A DNA stretch of 64,000 nt, taken from the NCBI RefSeq assembly GCF_937891315.1, contig NZ_CALAGI010000142.1, forward strand, positions 1-64,000, read 5' to 3'. Source of the DNA: an uncultured Amaricoccus sp. (lineage in GTDB: Bacteria; Pseudomonadota; Alphaproteobacteria; Rhodobacterales; Rhodobacteraceae). Below, piece after piece: positions 26,000 to 34,625 of the stretch. Both the position numbers and the translations under genes were made by a program. The first letter of the stretch is position 1. Every line of letters begins with the position of its first letter. The notes below the pieces were generated by a model. That model had not been told where the DNA came from. It saw nothing but the letters and a program-made list of their open reading frames with translations, and made no database searches.

Positions 26000-26023
26000 G
26001 TCCCGCCGGCGCGCCGGCGGGAC
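26000..26023. terminator. Bidirectional terminator-like palindrome after minE
   Basis: A perfect 24-bp palindrome with arms GTCCCGCCGGCG and CGCCGGCGGGAC lies in the 43-base gap between the convergent minE and the small membrane protein gene. It would form a very stable hairpin in either transcript. There is no T tract on either side. Confidence 0.55.
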
Positions 26024-26037
26024 TGGATCGCTCATGA

Positions 26038-26460
26038 TCAGGCGGGCCAGGCGTTGGTCGGCGCCGTCCGTTCGAGGTTCGCGGCCGTGCGCGGACGCTC
26101 GGTCACCACGAGCACGAAGAACAGCGCCATCCCGGTGACCGCGAACAGCGAGCCGGCGATGACGAGCGGCTCGAAGGCCGGATCGTGGCCGTTCGCCAGC
26201 ATCAGCCCGAGCCCGCCGCTCATCAGTACCGCGCCGGCCGCGCCGCAGCCGGCCTGGGTCCATGCGAGCACGCCCGCCGCGCGGCGTCCGGTCCGGTGCC
26301 AGAGGCCATAGAGCGCCATCGTCACCCATCCGAGCAGGTTGAGATGCGCATGGGCCGGGGCGAGGGTGAAATCTTGCGCGATGCCCATATGGATGCCGAG
26401 CGACATGCCGCCGAGCGCGCATAGCGCGGCCATGCCAAGACAGAACTTGGAGATAGACAT
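26038..26460 (-). CDS. Small four-helix membrane protein with AHAHLN motif
   Basis: A 140-residue membrane protein with four hydrophobic segments. The second begins with PAHAHLNLLGWVTMALYGL (about residues 35-53). This His-x-His-Leu-Asn pattern recalls a heme-ligand helix of heme-copper oxidase subunit I and NnrS-like proteins, but the protein is far too short to be an oxidase. I recognise it as a conserved uncharacterised type rather than a named gene. Residues 1-28 may be a signal sequence (ALGGMSLGIHMGIAQ). It converges on minE and is divergent from the DNA ligase. Confidence 0.7.
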   Translation of the reverse strand: MSISKFCLGMAALCALGGMSLGIHMGIAQDFTLAPAHAHLNLLGWVTMALYGLWHRTGRRAAGVLAWTQAGCGAAGAVLMSGGLGLMLANGHDPAFEPLVIAGSLFAVTGMALFFVLVVTERPRTAANLERTAPTNAWPA

Positions 26461-26685
26461 TTGACAATTCCCTGGTGCGTCGGCGCCGGTCGCGGCGCCG
26501 GTTGGCGGTGGTCTTTTCGCTTTCGAATGCGAGGAAAGAGGTAGCTCGGGGCCCCTGAGTCGAGCAAGGGGGGGCGAGGGGGCGCCGCTCCCGCCGTCAC
26601 GCTGGCGTCACGGACATTTCACGAGCCGGCCGCCGAACGCGGCGAACCCTTCGCCAAACCGCCGCGGCGCGCTAGTCTCGGGGTC

Positions 26686-28296
26686 ATGCGCCGCTTCGCC
26701 GACCTGCTCGACCGCCTGACGCTGACGCCGTCGCGCAATGGCAAGTTGCGGCTGATCGAGGCCTATCTCGCCGCGACGCCCGACCCTGACCGCGGCTTCG
26801 GCCTGGCGGCCATCACGCGTGACCTGCGGTTCGACACGGTAAAACCCGCCATGCTGCGCGCCCTCGTGGCCGAGCGGGTGGACGCGGAGCTTTTCGCGCT
26901 CTCCCATGATTTCGTCGGCGATCTTGCCGAGACCGTCGCGCTGATCTGGCCGGCGCCGCCCTGTCCTGGCGCGGATCCGGGACTCGGCGAAGTGGTGGCG
27001 CGTCTGCGCGCGACCTCGCGTCGCGAGGCGCCACGTCTCGTCGCGGCGCTGCTCGACCAGTTCGACGCCTCGGGTCGCTTCGCGCTGCTGAAGCTTGTCA
27101 CCGGCGGGCTGCGCGTCGGTGTCTCGGCCCGGCTCGGCAAGCAGGCGCTCGCCGATTTCGGCGGCCGCGAGGTCGCCGAGATCGAGGAGATCTGGCACGA
27201 TCAGGCGCCACCCTACGCCGCGCTCTTCGACTGGCTCGCCGGCCGGGCCGCGCGGCCGGGTGGCGGCGGCGCGACACTCGGCTTCCGTCCGGTGATGCTG
27301 GCGCATCCGCTCGACCCGGGCGATCTCACCGCGCTCGACCCCGCCGACTTCCTCGCCGAATGGAAGTGGGATGGCATCCGCCTGCAGGCGACCGCTGGCC
27401 GCGGAGGCGCGCGGCTCTATTCGCGTACCGGCGACGATGTCGCGTCCGCCTTTCCCGACATCGCCGCCGCGCTCGATTTCGACGGCACGCTCGACGGCGA
27501 ACTGCTGGTCGCGCTGCCCGGCGGCCTTGGCGAAGGCGTGGCGAGTTTCGCCGATCTGCAGAGGCGGTTGAACCGCAAGACGGTCGCACCGCGCGAGATG
27601 GCGCGCTATCCCGCCTTCCTCCGGCTCTACGACCTCTTGCGCGACGGGCCGGAGGATCTGCGCCCCGCGCCGCTCGCCGAGCGGCGGGCGCGGCTGGAAG
27701 CCTTCGCCCGCCGCCTCGACCCTGCCCGGTTCGATCTTTCGCCGCTCATCCCCTTCGCCGACTGGGCCGAGCTCGCCGAGCGGCGGGCCGCGCCGCCGGA
27801 GACGGTGATCGAGGGGGTGATGCTGAAACGCCGCGACAGTCCCTATCTGGCCGGCAGGCCCAAGGGGCCCTGGTTCAAGTGGAAGCGCGAGCCGCGGTTG
27901 ATCGACGCGGTGCTGATGTATGCCCAGCGCGGGCACGGCAAACGCTCCGGCTATTACTCGGACTATACCTTCGGCGTCTGGGGGGCGGATGGTGCGCTGC
28001 TACCGGTCGGCAAAGCCTATTTCGGCTTCACCGACGAGGAGTTGACCAGGATCGACGCCTTTGTCCGGGCCAACACCATCGACCGTTTCGGTCCGGTGCG
28101 GGCGGTGCGCGCCGAGCCGGACCACGGGCTGGTGCTCGAGGTCGCCTTCGAGGGCCTGAACCGCTCCGGCCGCCACAAGTCCGGTCTCGCCATGCGCTTC
28201 CCGCGCATCAGCCGCCTGCGCTGGGACAAGCCGCCGGCCGAGGCCGACCGCATCGAGACGCTGGAGGCGCTGCTCGACGACGGGCCGTTGGTATAG
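26686..28296 (+). CDS. ATP-dependent DNA ligase
   Basis: A 536-residue ligase with an N-terminal DNA-binding domain (about 1-200), an adenylation domain whose nucleophile is Lys227 in EWKWDGIRLQ, motif III-like LDGELLV, motif IV (VIEGVMLK), motif V (WFKWKRE) and a C-terminal OB fold. It belongs to the bacterial ATP ligases often accompanied by a DEXH helicase, exonuclease and phosphoesterase (the Lhr/LigC-associated set). None of those partners is next to it, so it looks like an orphan. It probably acts in repair, since the replicative NAD-dependent ligase is also present (59951-62065). Confidence 0.92.
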   Translation: MRRFADLLDRLTLTPSRNGKLRLIEAYLAATPDPDRGFGLAAITRDLRFDTVKPAMLRALVAERVDAELFALSHDFVGDLAETVALIWPAPPCPGADPGLGEVVARLRATSRREAPRLVAALLDQFDASGRFALLKLVTGGLRVGVSARLGKQALADFGGREVAEIEEIWHDQAPPYAALFDWLAGRAARPGGGGATLGFRPVMLAHPLDPGDLTALDPADFLAEWKWDGIRLQATAGRGGARLYSRTGDDVASAFPDIAAALDFDGTLDGELLVALPGGLGEGVASFADLQRRLNRKTVAPREMARYPAFLRLYDLLRDGPEDLRPAPLAERRARLEAFARRLDPARFDLSPLIPFADWAELAERRAAPPETVIEGVMLKRRDSPYLAGRPKGPWFKWKREPRLIDAVLMYAQRGHGKRSGYYSDYTFGVWGADGALLPVGKAYFGFTDEELTRIDAFVRANTIDRFGPVRAVRAEPDHGLVLEVAFEGLNRSGRHKSGLAMRFPRISRLRWDKPPAEADRIETLEALLDDGPLV

Positions 28297-28391
28297 GCCG
28301 CGCGCGCCGCAGATCGCTCTGTGCAACGGCGGCTGCCCAGCCTATAACGCGCCCAGTCTCAACCCATCGCCAACACCCGGGTCCAAGGGTC

Positions 28392-29630
28392 ATGTCCGAA
28401 GAATTCTATCGTATCAAGCGCCTGCCGCCCTATGTCTTCGCCGAGGTCAACCGCCTCAAGGCCAAGTACCGGGCCGATGGGATGGACATCATCGACTTCG
28501 GCATGGGCAATCCCGACATGGATACGCCAAGGCACATCGTCGACAAGCTGGTCGAGACGGTGCAGCGGCCGCGCACTCACCGCTATTCCGCCTCCAAGGG
28601 CATTCCGGGCCTGCGCCGTGCCCAGGCCGGATACTACGCCCGTCGCTTCGGGGTGAAGCTCGATCCGGAGACCGAGGTGATCGCGACCCTCGGCTCGAAG
28701 GAGGGGCTGGCGAATCTCGCGATGGCGATCACCGCGCCGGGCGACGTGATGCTGGTGCCAAACCCGTCCTATCCGATCCATCCCTACGGTTTCATGATCG
28801 CCGGCGGCACGCTGCGGCATGTGCCGGCGTTGCACGATGGACGGTTCGACCCGGAGGAATATCTGCGCGCGCTCGGGCGCGCGGTGCTGCATTCGGTGCC
28901 GAAGCCGGTGGCGCTCGTCGTCTCCTTCCCGTCGAATCCGACGGCGCAGGTCTGTGATCTCGATTTCTATCGCGAGTTGATCGCCTTCGCGAAGAAGCAG
29001 CACCTCTGGGTGCTGTCGGACCTCGCATATGCCGAGATTTATTTCGATGGCAACCCGCCGCCCTCGATCCTTCAGGTCGAGGGGGCCAAGGAGGTGGCGG
29101 TCGAGTTCACCTCGCTCTCCAAGACCTATTCGATGCCGGGATGGCGCATGGGCTTCGCGGTCGGCAATCCGCGGCTCATCGACGCGCTGACCCGCATCAA
29201 GAGCTATCTCGACTACGGCGCCTTCACCCCGGTGCAGGTCGCGGCCGCCGCCGCGCTGAACGGGCCGCAAGAGGTCGTGACCGAGATCCGCGAGACCTAC
29301 AAGCATCGCCGAGACGTGCTCGTCGATACGATGGGCCGCGCCGGCTGGCTGATTCCGTCGCCGCCGGCCACCATGTTCGCCTGGGCGCCGGTGCCGAAGC
29401 CGTTCGAGGCGATCGGCTCGATGGGCTTCTCGAAGATCCTGCTGCGCGAGGCGGAGGTCGCGGTCGCACCGGGCGTAGGTTTCGGCGAATATGGCGAGGG
29501 TTTTGTCCGGCTCGGCCTGGTCGAGAACGAGCACCGCATCCGCCAGGCGGCGCGCGGGGTCCGCAAGGTGATGCAGAACGCCGAGGCGCTGCTTGCCAAG
29601 TACAATGCCGAGGAGGAGGCCGCCGCGTGA
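28392..29630 (+). CDS. Class I/II PLP-dependent aminotransferase (AlaC/DapL-like)
   Basis: A 412-residue fold-type I aminotransferase. The PLP lysine is Lys244 in SLSKTYSMPGWRMGF, the cofactor aspartate lies in VLSDLAYAEIYF (Asp210) and the phosphate-binding residues in GSKEGLAN. Relatives are annotated as alanine transaminase AlaC or LL-diaminopimelate aminotransferase; alphaproteobacteria usually make lysine by the succinylase route, so AlaC-like activity seems more likely, but I cannot decide from sequence. The ATG at 28392 gives the conserved start MSEEFYRIKRLPPYVF. The RraB-like gene overlaps its stop (GTGA). Confidence 0.9.
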   Translation: MSEEFYRIKRLPPYVFAEVNRLKAKYRADGMDIIDFGMGNPDMDTPRHIVDKLVETVQRPRTHRYSASKGIPGLRRAQAGYYARRFGVKLDPETEVIATLGSKEGLANLAMAITAPGDVMLVPNPSYPIHPYGFMIAGGTLRHVPALHDGRFDPEEYLRALGRAVLHSVPKPVALVVSFPSNPTAQVCDLDFYRELIAFAKKQHLWVLSDLAYAEIYFDGNPPPSILQVEGAKEVAVEFTSLSKTYSMPGWRMGFAVGNPRLIDALTRIKSYLDYGAFTPVQVAAAAALNGPQEVVTEIRETYKHRRDVLVDTMGRAGWLIPSPPATMFAWAPVPKPFEAIGSMGFSKILLREAEVAVAPGVGFGEYGEGFVRLGLVENEHRIRQAARGVRKVMQNAEALLAKYNAEEEAAA

Positions 29631-29980
29631 GCGACGATCACGAAATCGACTGGAACTGGGCCGAGCAGAAGGCCGATACCGAGTTGAGCATCGAGGAGGT
29701 GCGCAAGGAATCGGGCCTCGACGAGAGGGCGTTGATCACCCTCGATCTCGAGTTCCTGCCCGAGGACAAGGACGCCGACGCCGCCGCCTTCATGAAGGCG
29801 CTGGAAAGTTTCGGCTATCTCGCCAGCGCCGCCGAGAACGACCCGGATGGACGGATCGACGCCACCGTGCTCGACATCCCCTTCACGCTTGAGGCGATCT
29901 GGCTGCACGAGGAGCGCACCACGAAGCTCGCGCTCGCCCGCGGCTTCGTGCCCGACGGCTGGGGCTTCTGGGAACCCTGA
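29627..29980 (+). CDS. RraB-like putative ribonuclease E inhibitor
   Basis: A 117-residue acidic protein with RraB-family features: an acidic N-terminal helix, a beta-alpha-beta core (ALITLDLEFLPEDKDADAAAFMKALESFGY) and a C-terminal tyrosine/aspartate-Gly-Trp-Gly element (VPDGWGFWEP) matching the YDGWG region of E. coli RraB. RraB binds RNase E and lowers its activity; whether that holds in this lineage is not known to me. GTG start overlapping the aminotransferase stop. It converges on the HipA-like gene with a 15-base gap. Confidence 0.78.
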   Translation: MSDDHEIDWNWAEQKADTELSIEEVRKESGLDERALITLDLEFLPEDKDADAAAFMKALESFGYLASAAENDPDGRIDATVLDIPFTLEAIWLHEERTTKLALARGFVPDGWGFWEP

Positions 29981-29995
29981 CGCGGTGAAGCGGGG

Positions 29996-30715
29996 TCAGG
30001 CCGCCCACGCCGCGACATAGGCGCGCAGCGCCTCGGCGATGCGCGCGCGGTCATTGCCCGCGGCGGCGATCCATGCGCCGGGGACGGCGCCGACCAACAT
30101 ATCGAAATCGAGCGGCGGAACCGGCGCGCGGCGGGGCTCCGGCCAGCGGGCCCGCAGGAAATGACCGACGGGCAAGGCGATCTCCGCCGGTCGGGCGGGG
30201 CCGAGCGCGCGGCTGAGATAGAGGCAGGCGTCGTAGTCGATCGACCAGAGCCGCCCATCGGCCAGGATCAGGTTGGGGTTCGGGGGCATCCGGTCGACAT
30301 TGGCCAGCAGGCAGTCCGACCGCGCGATGGTTTCCAGCATCGCCGGATCGGCCGCGAGCGCCTCGGCCGCCGTCGCCGGCCGCGCATCCGGCACCAGCGC
30401 GATCCCGAGGTTCCAGCCCGGGCTACGCCGCAGCATCGAGTCGAACTCGTCCGTGCCGGCCATCCACGGAAAATCCTCCGCCAGCCACAACGGCCGCGCC
30501 TCTGGCACCGGCGTGCCGAACGCCCGCGCGATGGCGAGGGCGACATACTCGATCAGCAAGCCGTAAGGCCCCGGCCCCGCGCCGGAGAATTTCAGCACCC
30601 AGCGCCGGCCGTCCCGTGCCTCGACTTCGGCCGGCGTGGTGCTGGCCTCGGTGATCACCCGGATCACACGCGCGACCTCTGTTTCCGGGCGGCGACGCAA
30701 AAAGGGCGGATCCAT
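29996..30715 (-). CDS. HipA-like kinase-fold protein
   Basis: A 239-residue protein with the short HipA-like kinase pattern: a VITEASTTPAEVEARDGRRWVLKFSGAG start that supplies the ATP-binding lysine, GLLIEYVALAIARAFG, then ANVDRMPPNPNLIL as the catalytic loop (Asp followed by Asn) and WSIDYDACLYL as the metal-binding segment. It lacks a HipB-like partner gene, so toxin-antitoxin function is doubtful. The ATG at 30715 lies inside the hairpin terminating petABC; a GTG at 30667, just before the conserved core, is an alternative start. The same strand carries petABC directly upstream. Confidence 0.78.
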   Translation of the reverse strand: MDPPFLRRRPETEVARVIRVITEASTTPAEVEARDGRRWVLKFSGAGPGPYGLLIEYVALAIARAFGTPVPEARPLWLAEDFPWMAGTDEFDSMLRRSPGWNLGIALVPDARPATAAEALAADPAMLETIARSDCLLANVDRMPPNPNLILADGRLWSIDYDACLYLSRALGPARPAEIALPVGHFLRARWPEPRRAPVPPLDFDMLVGAVPGAWIAAAGNDRARIAEALRAYVAAWAA

Positions 30716-30726
30716 CGGATCCGCCC
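30699..30726 (-). terminator. Rho-independent terminator of petABC
   Basis: On the minus strand a perfect 10-bp stem (GGGCGGATCC, three-base loop, GGATCCGCCC; plus-strand 30704-30726) is followed directly by TTTTTG. It begins 30 bases after the petC stop. This is the clearest intrinsic terminator in the window. The apparent start codon of the HipA-like gene lies in its loop. Confidence 0.85.
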
Positions 30727-30755
30727 TCCCTTCGACCACGGCGAAGATCCCCGTG

Positions 30756-31544
30756 TCAGGCGTGCTTGCCGCCCTTGTAGGGCAACCAGATCTTCTTGTT
30801 GGTGAGATAGAGCAGCACGGTCAGACCCGCGAGGAACAGCACCGCGACGAGGCCCGCCTGCTTGCGCGCCATCATCTTCGGCTCGGCCGTCCACATCAGG
30901 AAGGCGGCCACGTCCTCCGCCATCTGCTCCGGCGTCGCGACCGTGCCGTCGGCATAGGTGACGAGCCCGTCGCTCAGTACCGGGTTCATTGCCACCCAGG
31001 CACCCTTGGCGTGGTTCTCGTATAGCGTCACGCCCGCCTCGACCTTCTCCTCGCCGGTAAAGCCGGTCACGAACGAGGCGATGTATTCCGGGCCGCCCAT
31101 GCCGTGCAGGATCTGGTTGACCCCGAGACCCGCCGGACCGTGGAAGCCGGCCCGCGCCTTGGCCATCAGGCTGAGATCCGGCGCGTTCGGCAGGTTGGAC
31201 GGCGCGAAATGATCCGGCGGCGCGGCGACGCGGGTCTCGCCGGTGGCAAGCTCCGTCACCTCGAACTGCGCGGCGAAGGCGTGCATCGCCTCCTCGCTCA
31301 GCGCGGGGCCGCCGGGATCGGCGAGGGTGCGATAGGCCACGAACTTCAGCCCGTGGCAGGCCGAACAGACCTCGGTATAGACCTGCAGGCCGCGCTGGAG
31401 CTGCGACTGGTCGAAACTGCCGAAGGGGCCTTCGAAGGAAAAGCTGAAGTCGGTGACATGGCCGGCTTCAGCCGCCTCGGCGCCGCCGCCCATGGCAAGG
31501 AGTCCGACCGCGGCGAGCCCCGAGAGGAGTGTCTTTCTGAACAT
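30756..31544 (-). CDS. petC: Cytochrome c1 of the bc1 complex
   Basis: Cytochrome c1 (262 residues) accepts electrons from the Rieske protein and passes them to cytochrome c in the periplasm. A signal peptide ends near residue 25. The heme site is Cys60-Ser-Ala-Cys63-His64, the distal ligand is probably the Met in GAWVAMNPVL, and a single C-terminal helix (AGLVAVLFLAGLTVLLYL) anchors it. Third gene of petABC, 19 bases after petB and just before a strong terminator. Confidence 0.96.
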   Translation of the reverse strand: MFRKTLLSGLAAVGLLAMGGGAEAAEAGHVTDFSFSFEGPFGSFDQSQLQRGLQVYTEVCSACHGLKFVAYRTLADPGGPALSEEAMHAFAAQFEVTELATGETRVAAPPDHFAPSNLPNAPDLSLMAKARAGFHGPAGLGVNQILHGMGGPEYIASFVTGFTGEEKVEAGVTLYENHAKGAWVAMNPVLSDGLVTYADGTVATPEQMAEDVAAFLMWTAEPKMMARKQAGLVAVLFLAGLTVLLYLTNKKIWLPYKGGKHA

Positions 31545-31563
31545 GGCTGATCCTCGCTCGGGG

Positions 31564-32874
31564 CTATTCCGCGGGCGCCGGGACGGCGCGGCCGGCCGCG
31601 CCCTCGACGCCGTAGTGCTCGATGAAATCAGCCTCGATGCTGGCCGGCGGCTGGGTCGGCTTCTCCATCACACCGAGCAGCGGCAGGACGACGAGGAAGA
31701 AGGCGAACCAGTAGAGCGTCGCCAGCTGGCTGATGATGACATAGGGCTGCTCCGCCGGCATCGACCCGCACCACATCAGCAGCATGAAGTCGAACACCAG
31801 GATCCAGAACCAGACCTTGAACCGCGGCCGATAGCGCCCGGACCGCGTCCGGCTGGTGTCGAGCCAAGGCAGCAGCGCGAGCAGGATGATCGAACCGAAC
31901 ATCGCGATCACGCCGCCGAGCTTGGAATTGATGAACCAGATGTCGAAGGTGATGGCGCGCAGCATGGCGTAGAACGGCAGGAAGTACCATTCCGGCACGA
32001 TATGCGCGGGGGTCTGCAGGCTGTTCGCTTCGATATAGTTGTCGGGATGGCCGAGGAAGTTCGGCATGAAGCCGACGACCGCCGCGAAGATCACCAGCAC
32101 GAAGACCAGCGCGAACAGGTCCTTGATCACGAAATAGGGCCAGAAGGGCAGGGTATCCGCGTCGGCCTCGCGCTTGGAGGTACGCCGCACCTCGACCCCG
32201 GTCGGGTTGTTGTTGCCCGTCGTGTGGAACGCCCAGATATGGACGATCACGAGGCCGGCGATGACGAAGGGCAGCAGATAATGCAGCGAGAAGAAGCGGT
32301 TCAGCGTCGGATTGTCGACCGCCGGCCCGCCGAGCAGCAGCGTCTGGATATATTCGCCGACCACCGGGATCGCACCGAAGAGGCCGGTGATGACCGTGGC
32401 GCCCCAGAAGGACATCTGCCCCCAGGGCAGGACGTAGCCCATGAAGGCGGTGCCCATCATCAGGAGATAGATGAGCATGCCGACAATCCAGGTGATCTCG
32501 CGCGGGGCCTTGTAGGAACCGTAGTAGATGCCGCGGAAGATATGGAAATACACCGCCACGAAGAACAGCGAGGCGCCGTTGGCATGGACATAACGCAGCG
32601 CCCAGCCGCCGTTCACGTCGCGCATGATATGCTCGACGCTCGAGAAGGCGAGGGTGACATGCGGGGTGTAATGCATCGCGAGCGCGATGCCGGTCGCGAT
32701 CTGCAGCGCCAGGCAGAAGGCGAGCACGATGCCCCAGATCCACATCCAGTTGAGATTCTTGGGCGTCGGGATGAAAAGCGTGGAATAGGTCAGCCCGAGG
32801 ACGGGAAGCCGGCTCTCGAGCCACTTTTCGGCTCCGGTCTTCGGCTCGTAGTGGTCGTGCGGAATGCCGCTCAT
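31564..32874 (-). CDS. petB: Cytochrome b of the bc1 complex
   Basis: A 436-residue integral membrane subunit that carries hemes bL and bH and both quinone sites. It contains the family landmarks ALAMHYTPHV, RYVHANGASLFF, GYVLPWGQMSFWGA and the PEWYFLPFYAMLRA segment that includes the Qo-site PEWY. Length is normal for the alphaproteobacterial form. It lies between petA (16-base gap) and petC (19-base gap) in one operon. Confidence 0.97.
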   Translation of the reverse strand: MSGIPHDHYEPKTGAEKWLESRLPVLGLTYSTLFIPTPKNLNWMWIWGIVLAFCLALQIATGIALAMHYTPHVTLAFSSVEHIMRDVNGGWALRYVHANGASLFFVAVYFHIFRGIYYGSYKAPREITWIVGMLIYLLMMGTAFMGYVLPWGQMSFWGATVITGLFGAIPVVGEYIQTLLLGGPAVDNPTLNRFFSLHYLLPFVIAGLVIVHIWAFHTTGNNNPTGVEVRRTSKREADADTLPFWPYFVIKDLFALVFVLVIFAAVVGFMPNFLGHPDNYIEANSLQTPAHIVPEWYFLPFYAMLRAITFDIWFINSKLGGVIAMFGSIILLALLPWLDTSRTRSGRYRPRFKVWFWILVFDFMLLMWCGSMPAEQPYVIISQLATLYWFAFFLVVLPLLGVMEKPTQPPASIEADFIEHYGVEGAAGRAVPAPAE

Positions 32875-32890
32875 CTTGCTCTAACTCCCC

Positions 32891-33451
32891 CTAGCCGAGC
32901 TGGACGACGTTCTCGGAGACGAGACTCATCACCGGAATGTGCAGGTTCTGCGGCGCCGGCCCCTTGCGAATTCGGCCGGCTGTGTCGTAGTGCGATCCAT
33001 GGCAGGGGCAGAACCAGCCGCCGAAGTCGCCAGATTCGCCGAGCGGAACGCAGCCCAGATGGGTGCAGACGCCGGTCATGATGAGCCATTCGCCCGCCTC
33101 GTCGAGCGTGCGGTCCGCGTCGGTCGCGGGCGCGTCCGTCGGCAGGTTCTCGTTGCGGGCGAGCGGGTCGACCAGTTCGGACATCTCGACCGCGCGGCCC
33201 ATCTCGATCTCCTCCGGCGTGCGGCGGCGGATGAAGACGGGTTTGCCGAGGAACTTGATGGTCAGCTGACTGCCGACCTCCACGCCCGATATATCGACGC
33301 GGATCGAAGACAGCGCCTGCACATCGGCGCTCGGGTTCATCTGGTTGACCAGCGGCCAGACGGCGGCGCCGACGGCGACCGCCCCGGCCGCGCCGGTGGC
33401 TACATATAGGAAATCGCGACGGGATCCGGGATGGTCTTCAGCATGGGACAA
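32891..33451 (-). CDS. petA: Ubiquinol-cytochrome c reductase Rieske iron-sulfur subunit
   Basis: The Rieske protein (186 residues) oxidises ubiquinol at the Qo site. A Tat-type twin arginine (SRRDFLYVATG) precedes one transmembrane helix, then the 2Fe-2S cluster motifs CTHLGC and CPCHGSHYD. The best start is a TTG at 33451: it gives the N terminus SHAEDHPGSRRDFLY that matches Rhodobacter homologues, and AAGGAG lies nine bases upstream. A longer frame to 33748 has no family resemblance and overlaps the divergent spacer. First gene of petABC. Confidence 0.93.
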   Translation of the reverse strand: MSHAEDHPGSRRDFLYVATGAAGAVAVGAAVWPLVNQMNPSADVQALSSIRVDISGVEVGSQLTIKFLGKPVFIRRRTPEEIEMGRAVEMSELVDPLARNENLPTDAPATDADRTLDEAGEWLIMTGVCTHLGCVPLGESGDFGGWFCPCHGSHYDTAGRIRKGPAPQNLHIPVMSLVSENVVQLG

Positions 33452-33521
33452 GCGGTTTTCTCCTTGCCAGAGCCCATGACGGGCGCAATTCGATCCCTCG
33501 GTGAATGCCTCCATCAGCCGG

Positions 33522-33548
33522 GTATTAGCCCGTTTAGAACGAAGACAA
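33522..33548 (-). promoter_or_regulatory. Candidate petABC promoter
   Basis: On the minus strand TTGTCT and TAATAC are separated by 15 bases, about 70-100 bases before the petA start. Both hexamers resemble sigma-70 elements, but the spacing is shorter than ideal, so this is a tentative call. Confidence 0.3.
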
Positions 33549-33614
33549 GCGCGGGTCCAGCGGACTTTCCGCCGCGGGGGGGGCGGGTCGCGCGCACCCC
33601 CGGCCAGTCTCGTA

Positions 33615-34463
33615 TCAGGCCCGGTGAGCGTGGAAGAGGTTGATCTCGCCGGGGATCCGCAGGCCGCTGGCGGTGACGAAGGGTGCGAATCGCGCGCGGA
33701 CCTCCGCGACGATGGCTTCGATCTCGGCGGCGCCCGCGGCTTTTTCACGCACGAGCCGCGCCGCCGGCCCGACCCGCGCGGCGAGCCCGGCGGCGGCGGC
33801 GATGTCCATCGTGGCGAGTTGAAAGGTCCGGCGCTCGCCCGCGGCGCCGGCGAGGCCGGCCGCGCCGAGAATGCCGAGCACGCGGTCGATGTCGCCGAAC
33901 GCCATCGGCCCCGGCGCGTTCGGGTCCGCCGGCGGGCCGGAGCCGAGCACGGCCTCCGCGGCGGCCTTCGGCACAGCGAACCACGGGTTTTGGTTGGGGC
34001 CCGTCCAAGAGACGAAGCAGGTCCGCCCGCCGGGCCGGATGGCCCGGGCGATATTGCGGAACGCCGCGACCGGGTCTTCGAAGAACATCACCCCGAAACG
34101 CGACACCATGAGATCGAACGGGCCTTCCATGGGTTCGATCTGGGCGTCGGCGAGGAGAAAGGCGAGGTTCGCCAGTCCCGCCTCGCGGCGCCGCTCCTCG
34201 GCGCGGGCGAGGAGTGGCGCCGAGATATCGACGCCGAGCACCCGCCCGCCCGGCCCCGTCCTCCGCGCATAGGCGATCGACCCGCCGCCGGTGCCGCAGC
34301 CGATGTCGAGCACCGCCTCGCCCGAAGCGGCGCGCGCCGCTTCGGCCAGTATCACGTCGGTCTCGCCCATCATCGGCTCGAGCATGGCCTCGTTGGCAAG
34401 CCAGCTCTCGCCCTGCGCGCCGTTCCACTGCGCCCCCTGCTCGCTGTTCGCAATCTCCGTCAT
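33615..34463 (-). CDS. Class I SAM-dependent methyltransferase
   Basis: A 282-residue Rossmann-fold methyltransferase. Motif I is VLDIGCGTGGG (about 50-60), followed by GVDIS, the ADAQ acidic loop and FDLMVSRFGVMFFEDP (motif IV/post-IV). This resembles UbiE-like and phospholipid or small-molecule methyltransferases, but the substrate cannot be assigned. The ATG at 34463 begins MTEIANSEQGAQWNGAQGE, a common start of this subgroup. It is divergent from the YqaA-like gene, and ends about 160 bases upstream of petA on the same strand. Confidence 0.88.
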   Translation of the reverse strand: MTEIANSEQGAQWNGAQGESWLANEAMLEPMMGETDVILAEAARAASGEAVLDIGCGTGGGSIAYARRTGPGGRVLGVDISAPLLARAEERRREAGLANLAFLLADAQIEPMEGPFDLMVSRFGVMFFEDPVAAFRNIARAIRPGGRTCFVSWTGPNQNPWFAVPKAAAEAVLGSGPPADPNAPGPMAFGDIDRVLGILGAAGLAGAAGERRTFQLATMDIAAAAGLAARVGPAARLVREKAAGAAEIEAIVAEVRARFAPFVTASGLRIPGEINLFHAHRA

Positions 34464-34625
34464 CGCGGCCTCCCGCTTCTGGTTTCCCCGAGCACCGGTT
34501 GCCCGAGACTCGGGGCTCCCGGCGAGGATCCTCCCGAGGAGACCTTGGCACAAGCCTCCCGAAGGGCTAAGTCGCGGGTCGGTCGCCGGAGCGTGGCCGA
34601 AAGCCGCCCCGGGAGGCTCGACCGC

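Noticed and set aside
28392..29630. Calling the aminotransferase DapL
   Set aside because: DapL and AlaC families are too similar to separate by eye, and most alphaproteobacteria make diaminopimelate by another route.
29996..30739. HipA/HipB toxin-antitoxin module
   Set aside because: No HipB-like DNA-binding partner lies next to it, and the protein is the short HipA-like form.
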